Origin: JBKPCD01 sp046727175
GTDB taxonomy: Bacteria > Acidobacteriota > Vicinamibacteria > Vicinamibacterales > 2-12-FULL-66-21
Assembly: GCA_046727175.1 (NCBI GenBank)
Contig: JBKPCD010000254.1
Location: 1-21,460 of the forward strand
Direction of reading: 5' to 3'
Length of the DNA stretch: 21,460 nucleotides
Part shown: positions 7,512-16,248 of the stretch, piece by piece
Layout: each line of letters opens with the position of its first letter
Position numbering within the stretch: position 1 is the first letter of the stretch
Notes under the pieces: model-generated
Told to the model about the DNA's origin: nothing
Database searches by the model: none
Seen by the model: only the letters and a program-made list of their open reading frames with translations
Made by a program: the position numbers and the translations under genes

Positions 7512-7517
7512 TACAAT
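7512..7517 (+). promoter_or_regulatory. -10-like TACAAT before the amidase
   Basis: TACAAT lies nine bases before the amidase ATG. No -35 match is visible 16-18 bp upstream, where the DNA is CCCGGC repeat, and no Shine-Dalgarno sequence is present. A short or absent leader is inferred. Confidence 0.35.
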
Positions 7518-7526
7518 CACCACCTA

Positions 7527-9242
7527 ATGAAGCGCGCACTCACCGTCCTTCTTCTCTCGACGCTCATCGCTGCCGTCGTCTTGCGGGCGCAACGCCGCAG
7601 CACGCCGCCTACATCTCACTTCACCGTTGTCGAAGCCACGATTCCAGCCATGATGGCGGCCATGATGGAGGGGGGCGTCACGTCGCGCGACCTCGTGGAG
7701 CAGTACCTGATACGAATCGCGACGTACGAGGACAAGTTGAACGCGGTCATCACCGTCAATCGCAACGCGCTCGAAGAGGCAGACGAGCGCGACAGAGAAC
7801 GACGACAGGGGCGGATTCGCGGTTCGCTGCACGGTGTGCCGATTGCCCTGAAGGACAACATCCAGACGACCGACATGCCGACGACCGGCGGCGCGCTCGC
7901 GTTTGACGGGTTCGTGCCGCCGTACGAGGCGGCGGTGACGAAGAACGTGCGTGAGGCGGGCGCAATCATCATCGCGAAAACCGGGATGACGGAGCTCGCG
8001 AACTGGGTTGCCGGTCCGCCTACGCCGATGCCGGGGAACTATAACGCGCTCACCGGGTATGGCATGAACCCATACGACCCGCGGCGGGATCCGCGTGAGG
8101 CGACATTCGACGGACGCCCGGCACTCGGTACTGGCGGATCGAGCTCGGGAATCGGCACCGCCGCGAGCTTCTGGGCGGCGAATGTCGGAACCGAGACGTC
8201 CGGCTCGATTCTGAGCCCGTCGAATCAGAACATGCTCGCCGCCGTCAAGCCGACGGTCGGGCGCGTGAGCCGCTACGGAATCATTCCCATCACCGCGGAT
8301 CAGGACACGGCGGGACCGATGGCGAGGACGGTGACGGATGCGGCGATCCTGCTCGGCGTGCTCGAGAGCGCAGCGCCGGACCCGAACGATCCGGCCACCC
8401 GGACGTGCACGCCGCCGCCCGGTCGGGACTATACGCGCTTCCTTCGTGCCGACGGTTTGAAGGGCGCTCGCATCGGCATTCCTCGCGCCTTCTTCTACGA
8501 TCGCCTTCCCGAAGTCACGGGGCGGCAGCGCGGCGGACTCAATGACGATCAGGCCAGGGCGATGGCCGACGCGATCGACGTCCTGAAGCAGCAGGGCGCG
8601 ATCGTCGTGGACCCCGCGGACATCCCGAGCGTCATCGAACCCGATCTGAAAGAGAGCTTCGTCCCCTGGGGCATCTGTTCGGGCGTCGACGATGCGAAGG
8701 GGAAGGATGACGACTGCTCGGTGATTCTGAAGTACGGCATGAAGAGAGACTTCAACAAGTGGCTCGCGTCACTTGGACCGTCGGCGCCGGTAAAGACCCT
8801 CACGGAGCTGCGCGACTGGAATACCGCCCACAAGAACGCGGGGGCGATCAAGTACGGACAATCACAGCTCGACATCTCTGACGAAATGGACGTCGAGGCC
8901 GATCGCGCGCGCTACGAAGCGGATCGCGCGAAGGACATCGAGCTGGGCGCGACGCGGGGCATCGACGCCGCGATGAAGGCGAACCGTCTCGACGCGCTGC
9001 TCTTTCCGGGATCATCCGGCGCGGCGCTTGCGGCGCGGCCCGGCTATCCAACGGTCATGGTCCCGTTTGCCATGGTGCCGAACGCGCCGACGCCGCCGTT
9101 TCCATCGGGGTTCGACGCAAAGCCGGCGCCGTACGGTGTGAGCTTTACCGGCATGGCGTGCAGCGAGCCGAAGCTGCTGGAGCTTGGATACGCGTTCGAG
9201 CAAGCAACGAAGCGTCGAACGGCGCCGCCATTCTTACCTTAG
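7527..9242 (+). CDS. Secreted amidase (amidase signature family)
   Basis: A 571-residue amide hydrolase with the Ser-cisSer-Lys triad of the amidase signature family. It opens with a signal peptide (MKRALTVLLLSTLIAAVVL). Catalytic Lys109 is in IALKDN, the cis-Ser is Ser205 in GTGGSSSG, and the nucleophile is Ser227 in ETSGSI. The glycine-serine stretch between them is two residues shorter than in GatA/FAAH, as in secreted peptide-amidase-like members. It is not GatA: there is a signal peptide, no GatC/GatB nearby, and ~80 extra residues. It likely releases ammonia or amines from small amides or peptide amides in the periplasm; the substrate is unknown. The ATG is preceded by TACAAT rather than a ribosome site. 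Its stop codon overlaps the stop of the convergent GDSL gene. Confidence 0.92.
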   Translation: MKRALTVLLLSTLIAAVVLRAQRRSTPPTSHFTVVEATIPAMMAAMMEGGVTSRDLVEQYLIRIATYEDKLNAVITVNRNALEEADERDRERRQGRIRGSLHGVPIALKDNIQTTDMPTTGGALAFDGFVPPYEAAVTKNVREAGAIIIAKTGMTELANWVAGPPTPMPGNYNALTGYGMNPYDPRRDPREATFDGRPALGTGGSSSGIGTAASFWAANVGTETSGSILSPSNQNMLAAVKPTVGRVSRYGIIPITADQDTAGPMARTVTDAAILLGVLESAAPDPNDPATRTCTPPPGRDYTRFLRADGLKGARIGIPRAFFYDRLPEVTGRQRGGLNDDQARAMADAIDVLKQQGAIVVDPADIPSVIEPDLKESFVPWGICSGVDDAKGKDDDCSVILKYGMKRDFNKWLASLGPSAPVKTLTELRDWNTAHKNAGAIKYGQSQLDISDEMDVEADRARYEADRAKDIELGATRGIDAAMKANRLDALLFPGSSGAALAARPGYPTVMVPFAMVPNAPTPPFPSGFDAKPAPYGVSFTGMACSEPKLLELGYAFEQATKRRTAPPFLP

Positions 9243-10468
9243 CGGCCTGCCAGCGTCTGGCCCGGCGGAACCTGCGGTGGCAGAAGCGGGTCGTCCGCGG
9301 CAATTCTCGCGATCGACAGCGGCGGGATATTGGCATCGATCTGCCGGTTCATCTGCTTGATTATCTCGTTGGCGACAATCGCATAACCGGTATTCGTCGG
9401 GTGAAGCCCGTCGAGCGAGAAAATACCACCGAAGAACGCGGTCGTGAGCCGTCGCCCGAGCACGACGTGTCCCTGTTTGTCGAGCTGATCGAACAGATCA
9501 TGGACATCGACCAGCACGGCATCGTACTGCGCGGCTTGTGCCGCGATAATCGAATTGTAGGCGTCGATGGCCGCGCGTATCGTGATGGCTTCGCCGGACG
9601 TCAGGACGACGTTCGGTGGCAACGGCCCGAGCGCCGGATTCGCGAGAATCGACGGGATGAGCGCGAGGCCATTCGGCGTTACCGAATCGCCGGGTGCGAT
9701 TCCGAGCAACGGCGCGATCGCGCCGAGCGGCAGTCCGACGAGCTGCGCGACTCCTTCCGCGGATGTGAGGAACGGGGCTTTCGTGACGTCAGGAACGTTG
9801 ATGACAACCAGCGTTGCGCCGGTCGCGGCCAGACGCCGCGTCACCGTCGCATAGTCGGTTGCGAAGTTGGCGAGCGGGGTCAGCGCCGCGGGACTCGCGA
9901 CGTAAATCGTTCCGAGCACGTCGCTAGGACCGATCCAGAGCAGGATCGTCGTTGGCGACAGCGCCTCCGCCCATTCGACCTGGCTTCTTGCGACGCCGCT
10001 CAAAAGCCCCGGGACTCCCAGCACCAGATCCGTGAGGCTGTCGATCGGCAGCGTGGGCCGCGTGACGAGTGCGTCGTGCACGGTGTGACCGGGTACGGCA
10101 AGGTTCATCGGTTGGACGAGCGGATTCAGCCGACCAGGCGACGTTCCAGGCGCTCGGGTGAAGGTTGGTGGCGGACCCGGGTCCACATCAACGATCACGT
10201 TCGGAATACCCGGCGGGCCGATGAGTGGAAGGGGCAGCGGCACGCCGGCTTGATCAGCGATCAGGCTTGCCGGACTGTTGACCTGTTGTGACGACAGGAG
10301 CGAGTCGTTCTGGTAGCCGGCCAGCAGAGAGTCGCCGACCGCGACCAGCCGTGACAGATTCAGTTGTGCTGGCGACCCGACCTGCGTAGCCGCACCGACG
10401 GCCGCGTAAACGAACACAGCGACAGTCGTCACCGCGATACGACGCTGAATTGAGATCCAGTTCGCCAT
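9239..10468 (-). CDS. Secreted SGNH/GDSL-family hydrolase
   Basis: A 409-residue esterase/lipase-like protein with a signal peptide (residues ~9-27, rich in Val/Ala). Block I is VGDSL with nucleophile Ser47. Block V is DGLHPT with Asp353 and His356 completing the triad. Block III, usually GxND, reads GPSD (in LLWIGPSDVLG), so the oxyanion-hole Asn appears to be Ser. A Gly block is seen in NLAVPGHT. The start at 10468 has AGAGGAG five bases upstream; the frame extends 20 codons further to 10528 without such support. It meets the amidase tail to tail with a 4-bp overlap (TTAG carries both stops). Esterase activity is likely, specificity unknown. Confidence 0.88.
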   Translation of the reverse strand: MANWISIQRRIAVTTVAVFVYAAVGAATQVGSPAQLNLSRLVAVGDSLLAGYQNDSLLSSQQVNSPASLIADQAGVPLPLPLIGPPGIPNVIVDVDPGPPPTFTRAPGTSPGRLNPLVQPMNLAVPGHTVHDALVTRPTLPIDSLTDLVLGVPGLLSGVARSQVEWAEALSPTTILLWIGPSDVLGTIYVASPAALTPLANFATDYATVTRRLAATGATLVVINVPDVTKAPFLTSAEGVAQLVGLPLGAIAPLLGIAPGDSVTPNGLALIPSILANPALGPLPPNVVLTSGEAITIRAAIDAYNSIIAAQAAQYDAVLVDVHDLFDQLDKQGHVVLGRRLTTAFFGGIFSLDGLHPTNTGYAIVANEIIKQMNRQIDANIPPLSIARIAADDPLLPPQVPPGQTLAGR

Positions 10469-10596
10469 CACCGCTCCTCTGATCAGTGCTGTCGGCCCTG
10501 GAGCCGATCGCTTCGAGGGCGCCATCATCTCATGAAAGCACGCGCAAATTCCGACGTGCGGCTCAGGGCCGGTTCGCCGCCGCGATCACGAAAATG

Positions 10597-11460
10597 TTAG
10601 AGGTGCGCTTGGGGGGACTTCACGAGAATCGCACGCGCGTAGAGCAACTCGAAGCCCACGCGCTGCATGTTCTCCTGTGACTTCGATCCAGGTTGTGTCG
10701 TGACGACGGCAAGGTCACAGCCTCGCGATGCCGCACTGGTCAGCCGGGCGCGAAGCAAGACGCTCTGTACACCGCGCCTGCGATGTGCGGACAGCGTGGC
10801 TGCCCCGCACAGTTGTGCGATGCCATCGAAGAGCCGCAGCGCACCCGCGCCCGCGATGACGCCTTCGCGCCGGGCGAGGAACGGCTCGAAACCGGTCGCC
10901 GCCGTGACGTCGTCGAGAGCCTGCCTGATCGCGTCGCGCGCGAATTCCTCGGTCGGCGGCGGGCCGTCGAAGACGTCCGGGGTCAGGAAGCCAGCGACCA
11001 GGACCTCGCCCCAGCGGGATGCGTCGCCGGGTTCGGCCGGTGTAACGGTGATCGCCTCGTTCGGCTGAACGTCCGTGAGCTGCAACACAGACATCGCGTC
11101 GAGCGAAAGCCCCATAACGTTCTCGAACCCGATGAGCTCGTAGCCGCGACGTGTCAGGTGTGTTGCAATGTCAGGGTCGCCGAGCGACGCGAATTCCACC
11201 CGAAGCACTGCGTGTCTTTGCCGGAATTCCTGCTCGACCTGTTCCAGCTCCTCGTCCGAAGGCCGCGGGTCGAAACCCAAACCGGCCCATTTGTTCGACG
11301 GCGATCCCTCTCGAACGTAAGCGGCCACACCTCCGCCAACGGTCCGACAGAAGACGACACCATCATTGTTTCTAGCTGCCGCACCGCTCGCGATGCTGGC
11401 GATCAGAGTGCATTCAGCGCGCTCGATCCGACGGGCGAGCGATGTCGTGGCAAATAACAC
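10597..11460 (-). CDS. GNAT family N-acetyltransferase
   Basis: A 287-residue protein whose C-terminal half is a GNAT fold. The acetyl-CoA loop RRRGVQ begins at residue 227 and is followed by a helix LLRARL and a strand AVVTTQPGSKSQENMQRVGFELLYAR typical of the motif A/B region. A preceding strand pair (EGVIAGAGALRLFDGIAQLCGAATLS) fits. The N-terminal half may be a second, degenerate GNAT-like unit. The acceptor substrate is unknown. The start is GTG with a weak G-rich tract upstream; no other early start codon in frame was noted. The gene is separated from the SecA paralogue upstream by a repeat array, so co-transcription is uncertain. Confidence 0.82.
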   Translation of the reverse strand: MLFATTSLARRIERAECTLIASIASGAAARNNDGVVFCRTVGGGVAAYVREGSPSNKWAGLGFDPRPSDEELEQVEQEFRQRHAVLRVEFASLGDPDIATHLTRRGYELIGFENVMGLSLDAMSVLQLTDVQPNEAITVTPAEPGDASRWGEVLVAGFLTPDVFDGPPPTEEFARDAIRQALDDVTAATGFEPFLARREGVIAGAGALRLFDGIAQLCGAATLSAHRRRGVQSVLLRARLTSAASRGCDLAVVTTQPGSKSQENMQRVGFELLYARAILVKSPQAHL

Positions 11461-11485
11461 GGGTCCCCCCGACGTCTCACACGGG

Positions 11486-11551
11486 GTCTGACCCTAGTCT
11501 GACCCTAGTCTGACCCCAGTTTGACCCTGGTCTGACCTCTGTCTGACCCCC
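11486..11551 (+). repeat. Six 11-bp tandem repeats (GTCTGACCCYA)
   Basis: Six contiguous 11-bp units: GTCTGACCCTA twice, then GTCTGACCCCA, GTTTGACCCTG, GTCTGACCTCT and GTCTGACCCCC. The last base is the first base of the SecA-like stop triplet on this strand. The same 11-mer in the opposite orientation occurs at 21413-21456. The unit resembles GGGGTCAGACC words often seen near REP-type transposons, but no transposase is present here. Confidence 0.92.
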
Positions 11552-13959
11552 TACCTGCGCCGCCGCTTCAGCCATCGGCGGATGAACACACCCGCCGCGG
11601 CGACCGCGCTCACGGGCAGATACATCATTGCCACCAGCCCACCGGCAGCCGCCGCACCGACGTTGCGGTTCGCGATCATCGAAAGGCCGAGCGTCGAGAA
11701 CGGATTGTCATCGACGAGATACGTCCACGTCGAAGACGAGCCTGCCAGCCTGGCCGCAGAGAGATCGATCGCGCCATCCGCGACGGTGAGTCGATCGAAC
11801 ACGGCGACGGTCTCATCGCGGACGCGGTCCATCATTGCGCCAAATGCTTCCACGATCTGGCGGTGGAACTCGCCAATCGGCTCACGGCCGCCGTAGCGCT
11901 GCAGGTGGATGCCTTCTCGAATATCGTCGATGAGCGCGAGGTGATCGGACCAGTGGCGATCGAGCTGCCGGATCGCGATCGCCTGCTCCGCATGCCGCAC
12001 GGCATCGGCTCCGGCCGCGGCGACGAGCGCGGCATGACGATCGGGCACTCGTTCCTGGCAGACCGTCGGCTCGAGCTCGTCATGCAACATCGACTGTCGC
12101 AGGTCGTACACGATCCGTCGCTGTTCTTCGACGACAGCGGAGTACTTCCAGACCGTGCGCCGGATATCGAAGTTCTGGCCTTCCACGATGCGTTGGGCGC
12201 GGGCGATCTCGCGCGCGACAATCGGATCGGCAATTGGCACGCGTTGACGTGCCGGCCGGTGATTCGCGGGGATCAGCGACATCACACCGTATCGCTGGAT
12301 GAGATCGTCTTCGAGGCTGATGAAGAATCGCGAGGAACCGGGATCACCCTGTCGTCCGGATCGACCACGCAGCTGGTTGTCGACGCGTTCGCTCTCGTGG
12401 CGGTTCGTCCCGATGACGTAGAGCCCGTCGAGCGCGGCGACACCATCGCCGAGATGGATGTCGGTTCCACGTCCGGCCATGTTCGTCGAGATCGTGACGG
12501 CGCCAAGCACCCCAGCCTGCGAGATGATCTGCGCTTCGTGCGCGTCCTGCCGCGCGTTCAGGACGCGGCACGCCACGCCGCAATCCCGCAACCGGCCCGC
12601 GACCTCCTCTGACTCTCGAACGCTCGCCGTGCCAACGAGCACGGGTCGGCCGGTCGGGTGTAGGCGCGCGATCTCCTCGACGAGCGCGGCTTGTTTCGCC
12701 GCGCGATGAGTAAAGACGACATCGTCTTCATCGACGCGGCGGCATTCTCGATGGGGAACGAACACGACCGTCCGGAGGCCGAAGAACGCGTGGAATTCTT
12801 CGGCCGCAGGAACAGCCGTCGCAGTCATTCCAGCGAGTAGCGAGTACAGCCGGATGAAGTGCTGCATGGGGATCGATCCGAGGATGCGTCCTTCCGGTCG
12901 GATGGTGACGCCTTCCTTGGCTTCGACGGCCGGTTGAATGCCGTGGGGCCATCGCCTGTTTTCGGCGACGCGGCCGGTCCATTCGTCCACGATCTCGACG
13001 CGATCGTCGCGGACGACATAGTCGCGGTCGCGTCGAAGCAGCGCCTCGGCGTGCAGCGCGACGTGGACGGCGCTCAGCAGCAAGTGGTCATCCGACAGAC
13101 TGGCCCCGAGTAAATCGCCGGCGTGCCGAAATCCGCCCTCGGTCAGCACGACGGTGCGCCCGTAGTCGTCAGCGGTGTAGTCGATGCCTGATTGCAGACG
13201 GCGAACGACCGATGCGACGGCAGCGTGATCGATTTCCAGTGCCGCCGCTTCACGCGCGATCACGAGCGGCACGCGCGCTTCGTCTATCAGGATGAAATCC
13301 GCTTCGTCGACGATGGCGAAGTCGTGTCCGCGATGCACGACCTGAGCGGCGCCGAGGGCGGTGTGGTCGCGCAGGTAGTCGAAGCCGGCCTCCTTCGCGG
13401 TGACGTAGGTGACATCAGCCGCGTACGCCCGCCGGCGCTCGTCGCCGGTCATGCCCTGGACGACGAACGCGGCCTCGACATCGAAGAAACGATACAGCGG
13501 CCCCATCCATTCGGCGTCGCGTTTTGCCAGGTAATCGTTCGCGGTGAAGATGTGGACACCGCGTCCGGCAAGCGCACGCAGAAGGGCAGGCAGGACGGCG
13601 ACGAGCGTCTTCCCTTCACCGGTGGCCAACTGCGCGAGGCACCCGTGGTGGAGTGCGACACCGGCGGCGACCTGCACGTCGAACGGCCGCATCCCCAACA
13701 CGCGTGCCGCTCCCTCTCGCGCGGCTGCGAAGACCTCGGGAAGCAGCGCGGCGAGCGGTTCTCCATCCCGAGCCCGCAGGCGAAGCTCGCGCATCGACGA
13801 CTGGAGCTCACGATCGCTCAGCGGGCCGCATCCGATTTCGTCCATCCTGCGCAGCGGCGCGTAGTAGGAACGAACGTCGTAGACAACCGGTACGCCGGTG
13901 AAATGCCGATAACGCTCGTGAATGGCGTCGGTCAGGGACCAGCGGTGGGATGAAGACAT
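11551..13959 (-). CDS. secA: SecA paralogue with C-terminal membrane anchor
   Basis: An 802-residue DEAD-type motor homologous to the preprotein translocase ATPase SecA along its whole core. Seen: Walker A ATGEGKT (112-118), Walker B IVDEAD (about 216-221) running into ILIDEAR, a motif III-like GMTATA (usually GMTGTA), TNMAGRGTD, QLRGRSGRQGD, and the helical scaffold (WKYSAVVEEQRRIVYDLR; LDRHWSDHLALIDDIREGIHLQRYGG). It lacks the usual C-terminal linker and CxCx8C zinc tail. Instead, residues 767-793 are a hydrophobic Gly/Ala/Val stretch followed by RRWLKRRRR, which looks like a transmembrane anchor with a cytoplasmic positive end. I read it as an accessory, SecA2-like form rather than the housekeeping SecA. 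Substrates are unknown and no SecY or adhesin gene is near. ATG 13959 is preferred; GTG 14019 would extend into the antisense of a permease remnant. No clear ribosome site; TACACT at 13981-13986 could be the -10. Confidence 0.88.
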   Translation of the reverse strand: MSSSHRWSLTDAIHERYRHFTGVPVVYDVRSYYAPLRRMDEIGCGPLSDRELQSSMRELRLRARDGEPLAALLPEVFAAAREGAARVLGMRPFDVQVAAGVALHHGCLAQLATGEGKTLVAVLPALLRALAGRGVHIFTANDYLAKRDAEWMGPLYRFFDVEAAFVVQGMTGDERRRAYAADVTYVTAKEAGFDYLRDHTALGAAQVVHRGHDFAIVDEADFILIDEARVPLVIAREAAALEIDHAAVASVVRRLQSGIDYTADDYGRTVVLTEGGFRHAGDLLGASLSDDHLLLSAVHVALHAEALLRRDRDYVVRDDRVEIVDEWTGRVAENRRWPHGIQPAVEAKEGVTIRPEGRILGSIPMQHFIRLYSLLAGMTATAVPAAEEFHAFFGLRTVVFVPHRECRRVDEDDVVFTHRAAKQAALVEEIARLHPTGRPVLVGTASVRESEEVAGRLRDCGVACRVLNARQDAHEAQIISQAGVLGAVTISTNMAGRGTDIHLGDGVAALDGLYVIGTNRHESERVDNQLRGRSGRQGDPGSSRFFISLEDDLIQRYGVMSLIPANHRPARQRVPIADPIVAREIARAQRIVEGQNFDIRRTVWKYSAVVEEQRRIVYDLRQSMLHDELEPTVCQERVPDRHAALVAAAGADAVRHAEQAIAIRQLDRHWSDHLALIDDIREGIHLQRYGGREPIGEFHRQIVEAFGAMMDRVRDETVAVFDRLTVADGAIDLSAARLAGSSSTWTYLVDDNPFSTLGLSMIANRNVGAAAAGGLVAMMYLPVSAVAAAGVFIRRWLKRRRR

Positions 13960-13994
13960 GGGGCGCAATCGCCTGGACCGAGTGTATCGCCGTA

Positions 13995-14094
13995 CCGCTC
14001 CTCCTCTGCCTGGTGGCACTCGCGGCGAGCTACATTCCAGCGCGCCGGGCCACTCGCGTCGATCCTGCCTGTGATCGCGATGAGAACGGAGTAG
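13995..14094 (+). pseudogene. C-terminal remnant of an ABC permease (ADOP/MacB type)
   Basis: Read on the + strand, this encodes PLLLCLVALAASYIPARRATR then VDP, the typical last helix and tail of acidobacterial MacB/FtsX-like permeases. The usual ending is then recovered after a one-base frame shift as VIAMRTE and a TAG stop at 14092-14094. The break is explained by a 4-bp tandem duplication, CCTGCCTG (14063-14070). All upstream codons of the permease are missing: the DNA before 13995 is the start region of the SecA-like gene. A dead fragment is the simplest reading. Confidence 0.72.
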
Positions 14095-14102
14095 GTACCG
14101 AA

Positions 14103-15416
<1,314 letters not shown>

Positions 15417-15433
15417 GTTCTGATCCTATCGCG

Positions 15434-15486
15434 AAGTCCGGGATTGGGGATTCGGGGTTCGGGCTTCGCGGGTTCGGAGTTCGGAT
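15434..15486 (+). repeat. GGGTTCG/GATTCGG word repeats
   Basis: GGGATTGGGGATTCGG, GGGTTCGGGCTTCG and GGGTTCGGAGTTCGG follow one another just upstream of the pfp gene. Together with the next features this fills the 319-bp divergent spacer 15417-15735, which holds no gene. Confidence 0.6.
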
Positions 15487-15523
15487 CTTTCTGCCAGCTT
15501 CTGGCTGCTTACAGCATGCGCCG

Positions 15524-15558
15524 GTGGCTCGGGGGTTCGGCAGCTCGGTAGCTCGCCG
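15524..15558 (-). repeat. Inverted copies of the CGAGCYAC words
   Basis: The reverse complement reads CGAGCTAC, CGAGCTGC, CGAACCCC, CGAGCCAC in a row, the same 8-bp words as at 85-150 and 7306-7417 but on the other strand. Confidence 0.75.
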
Positions 15559-15562
15559 CGAC

Positions 15563-15575
15563 CGACATTTTGTCG
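15563..15575. promoter_or_regulatory. Perfect 13-bp dyad CGACA-TTT-TGTCG
   Basis: CGACA (15563-15567) and TGTCG (15571-15575) are exact inverted repeats around TTT, in the spacer between divergent pfp and phosphatase genes. It is operator-like, but no matching regulator is encoded nearby. Confidence 0.35.
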
Positions 15576-15696
15576 AAGTTCGTCACAGACGGCGGGGCAG
15601 TCGTCACATTGATGATCGCACTGACGGTCGCATGAGAATAGAGCGGACACCGAGCCCCTAACCTTAGAACCCGAATCCTGGCGATGAGGCAAGCGA

Positions 15697-15722
15697 CCGA
15701 GCCACCGAGCCACCGAGCCACC
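15697..15722 (+). repeat. Three CGAGCCAC words
   Basis: Three consecutive CGAGCCAC 8-mers sit immediately upstream of the phosphatase gene, in opposite orientation to the copies at 15524-15558. The pair could base-pair as a long inverted repeat. Confidence 0.8.
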
Positions 15723-15735
15723 GGCATGTGTCACA

Positions 15736-16248
15736 ATGCCGCCCATGGTGATTGCCACGTTTGCGTTGTTGCTGTTGCAGTCTTCCGCTGCGCAAGATGT
15801 GCCCCCGATCCGCAATTTCCTCCGCGTGACCCCGGAATTCTGTACCGGCGGGCAGCCACGCATCGAGCACATCGCGCAGCTCAAAGCCGACGGCGTCAGG
15901 GCCGTCCTCAACCTTCGGCAGCCGAGCGAGCATCGCGCGTCCGAGGAGCAAACAGCGGTCGAGCAGGCCGGACTCAAGTACTTCAACATCCCCGTCGAGT
16001 ACGGCAATCCGCAGGAGGCCCTGGTCGACGAGTTCCTGCGCGTCACCGACGATCCATCGAATCGCCCGATGTTCATTCATTGCACGGCGGCGATTCGCGT
16101 CGGCGCGTTCTGGATGATCCGACGGGTCCTGAGAGACGGGCTCACCGCTGACGCTGCGTTCGAAGAAGCCAGGAAGGTCGGCCTCGTCCAGAGCCCGCAC
16201 CTCGAGGAGTTCGCTCGAAAATACATCGCCGCGCACAAGACGAAGTGA
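15736..16248 (+). CDS. Exported DUF442/beta-lactamase-hydrolase-like phosphatase
   Basis: A 170-residue protein with a signal peptide (residues ~4-19, VIATFALLLLQSSAA). The rest matches the dual-specificity-phosphatase-like fold of the DUF442 group: FYTG-like FCTGGQP (35-41), VLNLRQPSEH, and the catalytic loop HCTAAIRVGAFW with Cys116 and Arg121. The spacing of four residues between Cys and Arg is normal for this group (compare HCASGNR) and differs from CX5R in classical tyrosine phosphatases. Activity is not assured, and the substrate is unknown. Two ATGs fit, 15736 and 15745; CACAAT at 15732-15737 overlaps the first and would place a leaderless start at the second. Its stop overlaps the next start (GTGA), so the two are translationally coupled. 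Confidence 0.82.
   Translation: MPPMVIATFALLLLQSSAAQDVPPIRNFLRVTPEFCTGGQPRIEHIAQLKADGVRAVLNLRQPSEHRASEEQTAVEQAGLKYFNIPVEYGNPQEALVDEFLRVTDDPSNRPMFIHCTAAIRVGAFWMIRRVLRDGLTADAAFEEARKVGLVQSPHLEEFARKYIAAHKTK

Noticed and set aside
9158..10291. 377-codon + strand open frame opposite the GDSL hydrolase
   Set aside because: Arg/Asp-rich composition with no domain; mirrors a clearly coding frame with signal peptide and catalytic triad.
13960..14019. N-terminal extension of the SecA-like protein to a GTG at 14019
   Set aside because: The extra 20 residues are Arg-rich and partly antisense to the permease remnant; the ATG at 13959 begins just before family-like sequence.
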